The notes under the pieces are model-generated. The model worked only from the letters and a program-made list of their open reading frames with translations, did no database searches and had not been told where the DNA came from. DNA of 41,741 nucleotides from assembly GCA_947487055.1 (NCBI GenBank), contig CANKVN010000009.1, forward strand, positions 1-41,741, written 5' to 3'. A program made the position numbers and the translations under genes. Shown here piece by piece: positions 19,001 to 27,741 of this stretch. The first letter of the stretch is position 1. Every line of letters begins with the position of its first letter. The DNA comes from Flavobacteriales bacterium. GTDB taxonomy: Bacteria > Bacteroidota > Bacteroidia > NS11-12g > UBA955.

Positions 19001-20082
19001 ACACTTCAGTTAAGACCCGCATTGTGCAGGTTCGCGACACCAAGAAGCCTGGTATCTACACTGTAGGTAACCGTATCACAAACAACAGCATCGTTAAAAT
19101 TCAAATCAACAGCGTATTTGTAGATAACATCTATGCTCAAGACGAATGTAACGGTCCTATCGCGGTTGTTAAAACTCCTGGTTTCAACGGTCCGGTAAAC
19201 ACTGCTATCCGTGCTTCTTACCCTGTAATCTACACTTCAGTTGATCCTAACGGAAACAAAGCTGACGAAGATGGATTTGTAATCAACTACCAGGTTGATG
19301 ACTACATTGCTCCTGAAATTTCATTGAACACTGAAGATATCATCCTTCACGATGTGAATACTCCTTATGTATCTCGCAACGTAACTGTAAGCGATAACTT
19401 CTATCCTTTGAACAAAGTGAGTGTAGTTAAAACCGGTTCAGTAGATCCATACACCTTGGGTACTTACACTGAAACTTACACTGCCACAGACGAAAGCGGT
19501 AACACTACCACTAAAATTCGCACTGTAACAGTTGTAGACCGCATTGCTCCTCAAATCCTTGCACCTGCCATGAACGTATGCGTAGGTACTCCTTTCTGGG
19601 CAATGAGTGGCTTGGTATTGAGCGATAACTATTACTCGCCTGCTACCTTGTCTCCACTTGTATCTGTGTTGAACCACAACGTGAACATTTGGGAAGCTGG
19701 TGTTTACTACATCAACTACATGTTGAACGATCCTAGCGGTAACAAAGCCATGATGGTAACCCGTCCTGTGTTTGTTAACTATCCTCCAAACTGTCAGAAT
19801 ACTTACCTGAGCACCAGCGCAATCAGCCTTGATGAAGCAGTTAGCGTGTTCCCTAACCCAACCAGCGGTAAGGTAACCTTGAGCTACATGTTGCAAAACA
19901 ACAAGCCTGTAAGTGTTGAAGTATTCAATGTATCTGGCAGCAAAGTAGCGTCTTTCTCTAACTTGAAATCAGGTCTCGGACACACCGAAATGAACCTGGC
20001 TCAATTTGGAAATGGTGTATACATGATTCGTCTTTCAAACGACGGTCAAACCACCACCAAGCGCGTAGTAGTTAGAAACTAA
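16012..20082 (+). CDS. Large modular T9SS-secreted surface protein (GEVED-like, PKD, CUB-like, DUF5011/HYR-like Ig modules, T9SS CTD)
   Basis: Signal peptide; AWIDFNVDGDFNDAGEE...GEFEDYGIEL (GEVED); PKD-like WEWSVDGNPESGSETFSRVFPADGTYTVCLSA; CUB-like LYDHAGPTANYGGN...MYITFES; repeated TYTVSDAQGN / TYTATDESGN Ig-like units; CTD VFPNPTSGKVTL...GNGVYMIRLSNDGQTTTKRVVVRN. Start chosen at MKLTITKI rather than 15982. Confidence 0.92.
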   Translation: MKLTITKITRALGLVGLGFLAMMPGSSKGQICAAANSWGCGHNYGGNIVEIKMSNSGGTLASYSGLACSTTASTPNTLVNASSPVDITAGGDLTLEITGSVDAYGWGYLTRVGIWLDYDRNNSFSAAECIANPASGPWSAIGTTAVKSTIKLPCWSATGASTMRFRGFYFYSTVNTSMGCGTQSTYGNIIDVAVNLKVGAPPVANFIVPTGPNYENTTVKFNAANPNSAYTYNWTFAGPDVTPVASTGTVGQAKWAPPSPPTTFDVKMLISYCGVKDSISKSVTIVRPSKVPDADFIAKANQVEIYYDAEMLDLSTNGAFKWNWEAKSPTGLVYTRTVQNPKFFLDEVGKWDFCLTAENSIGASTKTCKNMYVECTPPSEFYMGITTLGENKKGTLYDHAGPTANYGGNRKTSIDYFKILPCGAKEIRLKFKQIRLADANDKIRIYDAGIADPSKEITPATGITGANQATYRNSTFTSKSGAMYITFESTASGQDSGLIPTWDSDLAPPVKPDASWSTIYNPAAIGTTVDFKNTSANVQGSPIWEWSVDGNPESGSETFSRVFPADGTYTVCLSATTCNGSDTFCKTIDIVTPTKPGLLDYTASNVRPNAGQTVDFTITSDYATNFEWNIFPTTYTVMSGSLVGTSKKLSLRFNQGGCYTFTLKGWNAAENPAGSTEKKVIKNKYVCALDYCIPLTDLISSDIGINKVNLSKGSTTLINNESASGVAAYTDYSATQKATLTFGASYSLAVSRLTNSNSLNYKAWIDFNVDGDFNDAGEEVMSTGAITGFDATATITVPNKSASFEGSTRLRVASSYGAFSNTPCGVNTVGEFEDYGIELANDNAIPVITLVGKDTLYVERTSTANGCWAEVANNTYSANDPTEGDMTSKVVLNSDLDCTIPGIYSIDFTLSDASGNAAMPKRRTVYVVLDRTAPTLTLNGKAIETIEQCGTYNEPGAIATDAVDGNLTTAIIITGSVNASKVGDYTLTYTVSDAQGNTSVKTRIVQVRDTKKPGIYTVGNRITNNSIVKIQINSVFVDNIYAQDECNGPIAVVKTPGFNGPVNTAIRASYPVIYTSVDPNGNKADEDGFVINYQVDDYIAPEISLNTEDIILHDVNTPYVSRNVTVSDNFYPLNKVSVVKTGSVDPYTLGTYTETYTATDESGNTTTKIRTVTVVDRIAPQILAPAMNVCVGTPFWAMSGLVLSDNYYSPATLSPLVSVLNHNVNIWEAGVYYINYMLNDPSGNKAMMVTRPVFVNYPPNCQNTYLSTSAISLDEAVSVFPNPTSGKVTLSYMLQNNKPVSVEVFNVSGSKVASFSNLKSGLGHTEMNLAQFGNGVYMIRLSNDGQTTTKRVVVRN

Positions 20083-20098
20083 TAAAACAATCTAATAG

Positions 20099-20130
20099 AA
20101 AAAGCCCGGCTAATTGCCGGGCTTTTTTTT
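20099..20130 (+). terminator. Rho-independent terminator after the giant surface protein
   Basis: AAAAAGCCCGGC-taatt-GCCGGGCTTTTTTTT perfect stem plus T run. Confidence 0.95.
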
Positions 20131-20278
20131 GTTATGTATGGTCCTGATGGAGAGCTGGAAATATTCTTCTTCAGACCCAATTAGTCTGTTTCATTGATTA
20201 CACTGCCTAAATAAACCACAGCTACCTAAATGGTAGTATTTGGGTTTGCAGAAAAGGCCTATATAGAAAATTAGAACC

Positions 20279-21544
20279 TTACCGGTTAATTAAATAATGG
20301 ATTGTATTGCCATTTTTTTGTTCGAGAATGATATTCCCAATAGACCCAACATATTGGATAGAGGCATTGTTGGCATTGTAGATGGTTATAAGTTCCAATG
20401 CTTCGGTTGTTTTTGTTTCTAATCCGAGTGTAACCAGTTCAGCCAATAGTTTTTCCAGCTTGTTCTCTTTGTTGTCTGCCACAAAGCTGAAACTGATAGC
20501 TGAGTTTTGAATGATGTTGCAGCGAACTTTGTATTTTGCCAGCAGGCTAAAAATTTGTTCCAAGTTCTGTTCCACGATAAAGGTGAAATCTTTGGTTTTA
20601 AGTTCTACCAGAACCTGATCAGTTTTGAAAATATAACAGGGAACGCTGAGTTTATGAGATAAACGGCTGACTGTTGTTCCGTCATCCTGCGGGTTTAGAA
20701 ACGATTTAACATGAAGTGGTATATTCTTAGCCATCAGCGGTTGTATCGTCTTAGGATGGATTACAGAGGCACCGTAATAGGCCAATTCAATGGCATCAGA
20801 ATAACCAAGTTCCTGAATCAGTTCTGCATTATCCATTTTTTTAGGATCTGCATTCATCACACCTGCAACATCTTTCCAAATGGTAACGGATGTTGCATCA
20901 AGGCAATATGCAAAAACAGCGGCAGAATAATCGCTGCCTTCTCTGCCTAGGGTGGTGCTTTCGTTTACAGGGCCCCGGCCAATAAAACCCTGGGTTATGA
21001 CAAGGTTTCGTTCGGCAAGTGGTTTTAGGCGTTTGGTAATAATCTGTTCGGTTTCATTCCATTGTATCCGTGCATCGCGGTAGCGGTCATCTGTGATGAT
21101 GAAATTCCTGCTGTCTATCCATTGGTTTTTAATCCCCTGATTCAGTAAATAATGGCTTACAATTTTGGTGCTGATCATTTCTCCGAAAGAAACTATTTGA
21201 TCGTAAATGAAATCATATTCCTCAATATTGACCGGAGTTTCCACCAGACATTCGAGTTCTAAAAATAAATTTTCTATGTCATTTACCATTGCTGATGCTT
21301 TGGATGTGTTCAATTCATCCACAATGGCATAATGGTAAGCCCTCAGTTCTTGAAGATAGTGGTTGAGTTCTCCGGTTTTGTGCACACAGGCATTCACGAT
21401 TTTTTCGAGAAGATTGGTGCTTTTTCCCATAGCGCTTATCACCACCAGCACCTGTTCCTGCTGATATTGCGAAAGTAAGGCAGCTACATTCCTTACCCCA
21501 GTTGCATCTTTAACCGATGCGCCTCCAAATTTGAATATTTTCAT
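20279..21544 (-). CDS. lysC: Aspartate kinase
   Basis: MKIFKFGGASVKDA, TTLGREGSDYSAA, ELAYYGASVIHPKT; C-terminal ACT-like region; 421 aa. Confidence 0.92.
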   Translation of the reverse strand: MKIFKFGGASVKDATGVRNVAALLSQYQQEQVLVVISAMGKSTNLLEKIVNACVHKTGELNHYLQELRAYHYAIVDELNTSKASAMVNDIENLFLELECLVETPVNIEEYDFIYDQIVSFGEMISTKIVSHYLLNQGIKNQWIDSRNFIITDDRYRDARIQWNETEQIITKRLKPLAERNLVITQGFIGRGPVNESTTLGREGSDYSAAVFAYCLDATSVTIWKDVAGVMNADPKKMDNAELIQELGYSDAIELAYYGASVIHPKTIQPLMAKNIPLHVKSFLNPQDDGTTVSRLSHKLSVPCYIFKTDQVLVELKTKDFTFIVEQNLEQIFSLLAKYKVRCNIIQNSAISFSFVADNKENKLEKLLAELVTLGLETKTTEALELITIYNANNASIQYVGSIGNIILEQKNGNTIHYLINR

Positions 21545-21617
21545 TTTATTTGGTAAACACCAATTCCTTGTTGTTTTTTTGCAAAGGTATAAACCAAATC
21601 ATCCCAATACATCATTT

Positions 21618-22622
21618 ATGGCTTTAAAAGGACTTGTTACCCTAGAACAATTTATTGTAGATCAGCAATCGCTGTACAAAAACGCAACCGGAGCATACAG
21701 TAAAATGTTTCGCGCACTCGAATTGGGTGCGAAAATGGTAAACCGGGATGTTCGCAAAGCCGGGCTTGTAGATATCCTTGGCGATATGGGTTCCATGAAC
21801 ATACAGGGTGAGTACCAGAAAAAGCTTGATGTGATTGCAGACGATACGTTTATTGAAGTGTTGAGCCGTTGTGGTGAAGTTTGTGCGGTTATCAGTGAAG
21901 AGCAGGACCATGCCATTTTCATTAAAGGATGCGAGCACAAGGAATATTACGTTGCAATTGACCCACTGGATGGAAGCAGCAATATCGATGTGAATGCCAG
22001 TATCGGTACCATTTTTTCTATTTACCGCAGGAAAGATACAAGCAGTGCTCCAAAGACAGAAGATTGCTTACAGGCCGGCTCTGAGCAAATTGCGGCCGGT
22101 TATTTCTTATATGGTACCAGTACCATGTTGGTATATACCACTGGAAATGGTGTTAATGCATTTACCCTGGATGATTCTTTGCAGGAATTTTGTTTGTCGC
22201 ATGAAAACATCCGTATTCCGCAGCAAGGATCCATGTTTTCCTTAAATGAGGGCAACTCTTCTGATTTTCCGGAAGGGGTTAGGCAATACGTGGCTTGGTG
22301 CAAGGAAAAAGACAAAGAAACAGGCCGACCTTATGGCGCGCGTTACATTGGCAGTTTGATTGCCGATGTGCACAGGAATTTGTTGCGTGGCGGTATTTTT
22401 ATTTACCCCGGAACCGAAAAGAAACCCAGTGGAAAGCTTAGGTTGATTTATGAGTGCAATACCATGGCGTATATTGTGGAACAGGCGGGTGGAATGGCTC
22501 ATTCGGGTAAAGAGCGCATTTTAGACATCATGCCCACGGATTTGCATCAGCGGTCACCGCTGTTTATTGGCAGTTCTGACATGGTAAAGCACGCGCTGGA
22601 ATACCTTGAAAGGTATCCCTAA
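21618..22622 (+). CDS. fbp: Class I fructose-1,6-bisphosphatase
   Basis: AIDPLDGSSNIDVNASIGTIFSIY, CNTMAYIVEQAGG; start placed at MALKGLVTLEQF (21618). Confidence 0.95.
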   Translation: MALKGLVTLEQFIVDQQSLYKNATGAYSKMFRALELGAKMVNRDVRKAGLVDILGDMGSMNIQGEYQKKLDVIADDTFIEVLSRCGEVCAVISEEQDHAIFIKGCEHKEYYVAIDPLDGSSNIDVNASIGTIFSIYRRKDTSSAPKTEDCLQAGSEQIAAGYFLYGTSTMLVYTTGNGVNAFTLDDSLQEFCLSHENIRIPQQGSMFSLNEGNSSDFPEGVRQYVAWCKEKDKETGRPYGARYIGSLIADVHRNLLRGGIFIYPGTEKKPSGKLRLIYECNTMAYIVEQAGGMAHSGKERILDIMPTDLHQRSPLFIGSSDMVKHALEYLERYP

Positions 22623-23290
22623 GCATCAAAAACTTCGGAAATAATCCGAAAAGTACGTATTTCTTTTCCGGGGAAAACCACCTGTTTCATGTAATCGAGC
22701 ATTTTTTCTGCCAGTTTTCTGCGGCATTCCCGATCACCTTCAGGCTGTTGGTTTTTTTGCAGTGTTTCAATCAAAAACTGGTCTGTTTTATCCCAAAAAA
22801 GGAAATTCATACCGGTATGTATATGTTTGGTTTCACTAGAAGATATAAGGCTATGGCCGGTAGCTTCACATAGTTTGATGATGAACTTGTGGATGAACCA
22901 TAATTCCAGGCTGGAGGCACGGTAAAGCCTCGAAAATTCTGTTTTCAAGGCTGTAAAAAGGTTCTCGTCCGGCATTTCGTCAGGTACAGAATTTTTTACC
23001 AGCTCTGTGCATAGCAGCGCAATATTGCTGCGAACAGGATCCTCAATCAAAAAAGGTTCGATGGCCTTGGTCTCTTTGGCGCGAAGCAATTGCTGGTTGT
23101 TTTTGTAATAAAAAACCAATTCGATAAAGCAACCGGGTCGCAGTGCCGCTCCTTTGCCTTTTTTGCCTTGTACCGAAGAAAAGATGAAGGATAACACGCC
23201 GTGGGTTTGGGTGAAAACATGCACGATAGCGGAATTTTCTGCATAAGCAGTTTTTCGCAATACCAGTGCTTCTGTTTTAATCAGCATCAA
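22619..23290 (-). CDS. recO: DNA repair protein RecO
   Basis: MLIKTEALVLRKTAYAENSAIVHVFTQTHGVLSFI N-terminal OB fold typical of RecO. Confidence 0.88.
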   Translation of the reverse strand: MMLIKTEALVLRKTAYAENSAIVHVFTQTHGVLSFIFSSVQGKKGKGAALRPGCFIELVFYYKNNQQLLRAKETKAIEPFLIEDPVRSNIALLCTELVKNSVPDEMPDENLFTALKTEFSRLYRASSLELWFIHKFIIKLCEATGHSLISSSETKHIHTGMNFLFWDKTDQFLIETLQKNQQPEGDRECRRKLAEKMLDYMKQVVFPGKEIRTFRIISEVFDA

Positions 23291-24357
23291 TCCACCCAGT
23301 CGGCTATAAATAGGTTGGTTGCACGTGTGCCACCATTGTACCGGTTGGAACTAAATACCAGTTTTTTCCCGTTGGGGGAAAACATGGGGAAGGAGTTGAA
23401 AATACTTTCAGTGGTGATTTGTTCCAACCCGGTTCCATCTTCATTGATCATATAAAGCTGGAAGTCATATCCCTTGGTGCTTTTGTGATTGCTGGAGAAA
23501 ATGATTCGTTTATTGTCGTGGTGGTAAAACGGAGCCCAGTTGGCTTTGCCCAAATGGGTGATTTGCTTTAGGTTAGTTCCGTCTATATTCATTGTATAGA
23601 TTTCCATTTGGGTTGGCTCCACCAGGTTTCTGGACAATAAATCTTTATACTTTGCGACTTCCTCCGGCAAAATGGGTCTGCTGGACCGAAAAACAATTTT
23701 TTTACTATCCGGGCTAAAAAATGCGCCACCGTCATATCCCAGGCCAAAGGTGAGTTGTTTCTGGTTATTTCCGTCAATGTCCATAATCCAAAGTTCAAGG
23801 TCTCCACTGCGCGTGCTGGTGAAGATAATCTTCTTGCCGTCGGGGGAAATGGTTGCTTCGGCATCGTAACCGGGTGCGTTGGTCAGTTGTTTGGTTATTT
23901 TGCCACTAAGGTCAGATACAAAAATGTCGTAGGTGTCGTAAATGGGCCAAACGTATGCCCCTTTTAATTCCGGAGCAGCCGGACATGATTTTGCTCCAAG
24001 GTGGGTGCTGGCAAAAAGGATATGCTTGTTGTCGGGCATGAAATAGGAGCATGTGGTTCTACCATCACCGGTGCTGATGAGGCTGGGTTTGAATCCGGAA
24101 TCCTGAAGTTGTTTGATGCTTGCCGTGAAGATTTGATCGCACTGTAATCCCCAGGCGGTATTGTTGCTTTGGAAGGTGAGCATTTTGCCGTTAAAACTCC
24201 AGTAGGCTTCGGCATTATCCCCGCCAAAGGTGAGTTGCTGCAGGTTTTTCAGGTGCTTTTCTCCTTTCCCAACAGGTAATTGATTTGCCGGTTTTGTTAA
24301 AGTGCAAGCATTCAACAGCAAAATAAACAGGGGGAGGGTTGGAGAAAAATATTTCAT
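23287..24357 (-). CDS. PD40/TolB-like beta-propeller lipoprotein
   Basis: Lipobox LLNAC; repeated SPDGKKIIFTSTRSGDLELWIMDIDGNNQKQLTF-type units; overlaps recO start. Confidence 0.88.
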   Translation of the reverse strand: MKYFSPTLPLFILLLNACTLTKPANQLPVGKGEKHLKNLQQLTFGGDNAEAYWSFNGKMLTFQSNNTAWGLQCDQIFTASIKQLQDSGFKPSLISTGDGRTTCSYFMPDNKHILFASTHLGAKSCPAAPELKGAYVWPIYDTYDIFVSDLSGKITKQLTNAPGYDAEATISPDGKKIIFTSTRSGDLELWIMDIDGNNQKQLTFGLGYDGGAFFSPDSKKIVFRSSRPILPEEVAKYKDLLSRNLVEPTQMEIYTMNIDGTNLKQITHLGKANWAPFYHHDNKRIIFSSNHKSTKGYDFQLYMINEDGTGLEQITTESIFNSFPMFSPNGKKLVFSSNRYNGGTRATNLFIADWVD

Positions 24358-24379
24358 TTTAGGAATAAATAAACGGCAG

Positions 24380-24387
24380 CAAAATTA
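24380..24387 (-). promoter_or_regulatory. -7 element TAATTTTG (minus strand) upstream of the PD40 lipoprotein gene
   Basis: CAAAATTA on the plus strand; TAnnTTTG match 22 bp upstream of the ATG. Confidence 0.45.
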
Positions 24388-24432
24388 CCGCTAAAGCAGG
24401 GAAAAAGGATTCAGTAATTGCTTTTGTTGAAA

Positions 24433-25461
24433 TTATTTCAGCAGTTCCCAGGCTATTTTAGGGTAACCTTTTTCACCAAGATCATTGTAGAAGTCTACGA
24501 AACGCATTTTGAAATAATTTCCTTTCGCATCCAGTATGATAAAAACTTTGTTTTGATTGATGGCGTATTTATTTGCTGACAGGCTCCAGGTTTTCCAATC
24601 GTAACCTATTTCATTCAAATAATTGCTAAACACCAATGCTTTTGCATAAGTGAGGTCAATTTGGTCAAAAGGGATTTTGTTGTTTAGTTCAATTACTTTC
24701 ACCTTGTTTGGGTTGGTGAGCACTCCACGAAGTATGTACGGCATTGTTTGCCCGAGGGTTTCTTCTTTCACCACCTGCTTGTAGGTGGTGATCATCAGGT
24801 CCCAGTTATCCCGGTTTAGGGGTTCATTCTGAACCTCTTTTTCAATTCCGAAATTGTAATAACAATAATTATAGTTGTTGTTTGTTTGGATATAAACATC
24901 GTGAGTGGCAGCAGTGTCGGAAAGTACAGCCCATTTGAAGTGGTAGCTGTTGCCTTCTCGCCCCATCATTTTTAGTTTTATGAACTTTTTATTGCCCAAT
25001 GAATCTGCGCCTCGGTTGATGATATATAAACGGTTAAATGGTTCTGCTTTGCCCAAACTGTAATTCTTGCACCAACCAGAGAAGGCGAGAGAATCTACAT
25101 GACCATTGGGATTGTCGAAACGCCATTGAAATTTACTGATATCGATGCTGGTAAGGTCTTTAAAATCAACATTGTCTATAGAAGTAACATTGAAGGCACT
25201 GTGCTTGCCGGAGTTGATGATAATCTTGTTGGTTTCATTCATGGAAAACCCAATATCCCACAATCCAAAGGGATTGGAAGCTGTTTTTTGGGTGGAAAAC
25301 TCAAACCACAATTGATTTTCATAGTTTTCACCCATGAAAAAGCTGGTAGATTGAGTGCCAATGGGAACTTCTGGTGCAGTATAAAGCGGCTCCTCTTTCT
25401 CACAACCCGCAAGGGAAATGACCAGTAGAATGAGCGATATGTATATTTTGCCCAGTTTCAT
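24433..25461 (-). CDS. HmuY-family lipoprotein
   Basis: Lipobox LAGC followed by EKEE; LWDIGFSMNETNKIIINSGKHSAF and NWDLMITTYKQVV motifs of HmuY-like proteins; overlaps the TonB receptor gene by 4 nt. Confidence 0.75.
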   Translation of the reverse strand: MKLGKIYISLILLVISLAGCEKEEPLYTAPEVPIGTQSTSFFMGENYENQLWFEFSTQKTASNPFGLWDIGFSMNETNKIIINSGKHSAFNVTSIDNVDFKDLTSIDISKFQWRFDNPNGHVDSLAFSGWCKNYSLGKAEPFNRLYIINRGADSLGNKKFIKLKMMGREGNSYHFKWAVLSDTAATHDVYIQTNNNYNYCYYNFGIEKEVQNEPLNRDNWDLMITTYKQVVKEETLGQTMPYILRGVLTNPNKVKVIELNNKIPFDQIDLTYAKALVFSNYLNEIGYDWKTWSLSANKYAINQNKVFIILDAKGNYFKMRFVDFYNDLGEKGYPKIAWELLK

Positions 25462-27731
25462 TGGATGTCATAAGTTAAACGCAGGAAAGCAATTCTGCCG
25501 GGCGTGATGTTTAGGTTCAAACCTTGTTCTGAGTGAGGGGTGAGGTTTCTTTGGGTGGATTGTAGCGATGTGATTCCGAGAATGTTCTTAACACCTGCAG
25601 TTACCTGTACCCTGGCCTTAGGAAAGGCTTTCTGCATGGTAAGGTCCATTAGGTAAAATCCTGATGTGCGGTATCGGTCGTAGTTTTCCATGTAACCTAC
25701 CGTTGGACTTGTGTATCGGCTAAATAGAGAAACAGAGGCTTTTTGCCTGGCGAATTTTCGGGTGAAGTTGAATCCTACCTGACCATTGATGTAGGAGCGT
25801 TGGTCGGTGCTGTCTGCTTCTTTCAAAAGGTCGGAAACCGTAAGTAAGGTTCCGGAGAACTGGAAAGAGTATTTTTTGTTGTGGAACTCAAAATTGGTAC
25901 TCAGACCCTGGGACCTGAATCTTCCAATGTTGATGTAGGTATAGTAATTGGTGTTTATATCCACCAAGGCAAGGTTGATTTTGTTTCGGATGATATTGTT
26001 GAAGAGGGAAAAACTAAAAATAGCGCCGGAACTGGGTGAAAATGAATGGCGGTAATCAAATGAAAGGATGAAATTATCCGAAGTTTCTGCGTTTAAGTTG
26101 GCGTTACCATGAACGTTGTGGCTCATGTCAACAAAATAAAAATTCAGTTCCTTAATGCTTGGGGCCCTAAAACCTTTGGCATAGCTGCCTCTGAAACAAA
26201 GGTGTTTGGATAAATTGTATTTTAATTGCAGTGAGGGAATAAGTGGAGCCATTTTCAACCTGTTTCCGAAAATGCCGGTAACAATGGGTTCGCCAAACCT
26301 GGAATTATGGAGGATGCGCAACGATGGCCTGATTTGCCATTCCTTGTTGGGATTGTATTCCATGGATCCAAAGACGGCAACATCAGAAATGCCGGGCAAT
26401 TGGGCAGGTACACGTTTGCCGATGGCTGTTTCACGCATGAAATCATAACCTGCTGTCCAGGAAATAGCCTCAACAGGGTTTCTGCGGGTAAATACCCCCC
26501 TGGAATTAAACATGGTGAAAATAGAAGTGTCTTGATCTTCCGGTCTATACGGCGTTTCTGCTCCTGTTACCAAATTGCGTTTGATGGTGTTTTTCGCCCG
26601 GTTGAAATAGTTAAAGGCATTTTGCCATTCAAACCTGCTGAATGCGTTGATTTTAAAAACAGAATGGGCGCTGTTGTCAAAACGGGTGGTAAAGTAATTG
26701 GAGTTGTATCCCGTTACCTTAGACAGGCTATATTCGGCATCGCTGCGGTCGGTTAGCTTTTCCTGATAAAAAGAAGAGGTGAAACGGTGCTGCGCATGTT
26801 GCCTGTTAACGAAAAGCGATGCATCGGCAAAGTGTTTGATTTTGGGCTTCCAGTCGTAGCTGCGGGTGCTTGGATCAAAGTCCCTGCCGGCGAAAAAATG
26901 TCTGCCTGCATTGAATGTTATGGGCATCTGTTTGGTGATGCGGGACGTAACATTAACATCATAATTGAAGTTGGACGGCTTGGCCAAAAAGTCCTGAAAC
27001 AAATTCAGGCGGGCATTGAAGCGCTGCTGGGCAAAATTTTTGGTAATGATGTTGATAACTCCACCAAGGGCATCGGTTCCGTAAACAACACTCATTGGCC
27101 CTTCAATGATTTCCACACGCTCAACATTGGAAAGCACAATCTGGCTCACATCCACGTTGCCATTGATTCGGCCAATGACTGGAATTCCATTGATGAGGAT
27201 TTTAATGTCTTGTCCGCCAATTCCCTGCATGATGGCATTGCTTCCCATAACGGCATCTTGCCCCACCTGGATATTTACTTCATTGAGGAGTAATTCGCCA
27301 AGATTTTGGGCCCCCATTTGCAATATTTTTTCTTTCGAAATCACCCTGACCAAGTAGGGATTGTCCGCAATTTGCCTTGGTCCTGTTGCGCCGGTAATGG
27401 TGACAGGATTGATGAGCAAATCTTTTTTTACCAACTGGATTTTGATGTGTAAATCGTTTACGGTATAGGTGGCGGAAAAGTCCTGCAGTGAGTCGTTTGG
27501 AGAGATTATGTTTAGTTTGAAGGCCCCTTGCTGCTGGAGTGTGTATTTGCCATCAGCATTGGTTTTGCCAATGTTTAACGCATGTTCAGGACGGAAATCT
27601 GCCAGGATTGTGGCCTCAAATACAGGTTGGTTGAATTCATCGCGCACTTCAATTATCCTTTGCTGACCAAATGCATCAGTCCAGCTTCCGGCAAAGCCCA
27701 ATAAAACAAATATGTATGTGAGGAGCCGCAA
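25458..27731 (-). CDS. TonB-dependent outer-membrane receptor
   Basis: Carboxypeptidase-regulatory-like N-terminus; plug domain VERVEIIEGPMSVVYGTDALGGVINIITK; C-terminal barrel ending GRIAFLRLTYDIQ. Confidence 0.95.
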   Translation of the reverse strand: MRLLTYIFVLLGFAGSWTDAFGQQRIIEVRDEFNQPVFEATILADFRPEHALNIGKTNADGKYTLQQQGAFKLNIISPNDSLQDFSATYTVNDLHIKIQLVKKDLLINPVTITGATGPRQIADNPYLVRVISKEKILQMGAQNLGELLLNEVNIQVGQDAVMGSNAIMQGIGGQDIKILINGIPVIGRINGNVDVSQIVLSNVERVEIIEGPMSVVYGTDALGGVINIITKNFAQQRFNARLNLFQDFLAKPSNFNYDVNVTSRITKQMPITFNAGRHFFAGRDFDPSTRSYDWKPKIKHFADASLFVNRQHAQHRFTSSFYQEKLTDRSDAEYSLSKVTGYNSNYFTTRFDNSAHSVFKINAFSRFEWQNAFNYFNRAKNTIKRNLVTGAETPYRPEDQDTSIFTMFNSRGVFTRRNPVEAISWTAGYDFMRETAIGKRVPAQLPGISDVAVFGSMEYNPNKEWQIRPSLRILHNSRFGEPIVTGIFGNRLKMAPLIPSLQLKYNLSKHLCFRGSYAKGFRAPSIKELNFYFVDMSHNVHGNANLNAETSDNFILSFDYRHSFSPSSGAIFSFSLFNNIIRNKINLALVDINTNYYTYINIGRFRSQGLSTNFEFHNKKYSFQFSGTLLTVSDLLKEADSTDQRSYINGQVGFNFTRKFARQKASVSLFSRYTSPTVGYMENYDRYRTSGFYLMDLTMQKAFPKARVQVTAGVKNILGITSLQSTQRNLTPHSEQGLNLNITPGRIAFLRLTYDIQ

Positions 27732-27741
27732 TCCTTATTGA

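Noticed and set aside
19438-19896. 152-aa minus-strand ORF inside the giant surface protein gene
   Set aside because: Antisense to a clear coding region; composition reflects codon bias of the sense gene.
20222-20236. Small inverted repeat CTACC-taaat-GGTAG between convergent genes
   Set aside because: Only 5 bp and no T run; expected by chance.
21549-21563. TTGGT-AAAC-ACCAA hairpin upstream of aspartate kinase/fbp
   Set aside because: Only about 5 bp of stem, chance-level in AT-rich intergenic DNA.
26787-27293. 168-aa plus-strand ORF opposite the TonB receptor
   Set aside because: Shadow ORF; the TonB plug domain is encoded on the minus strand here.
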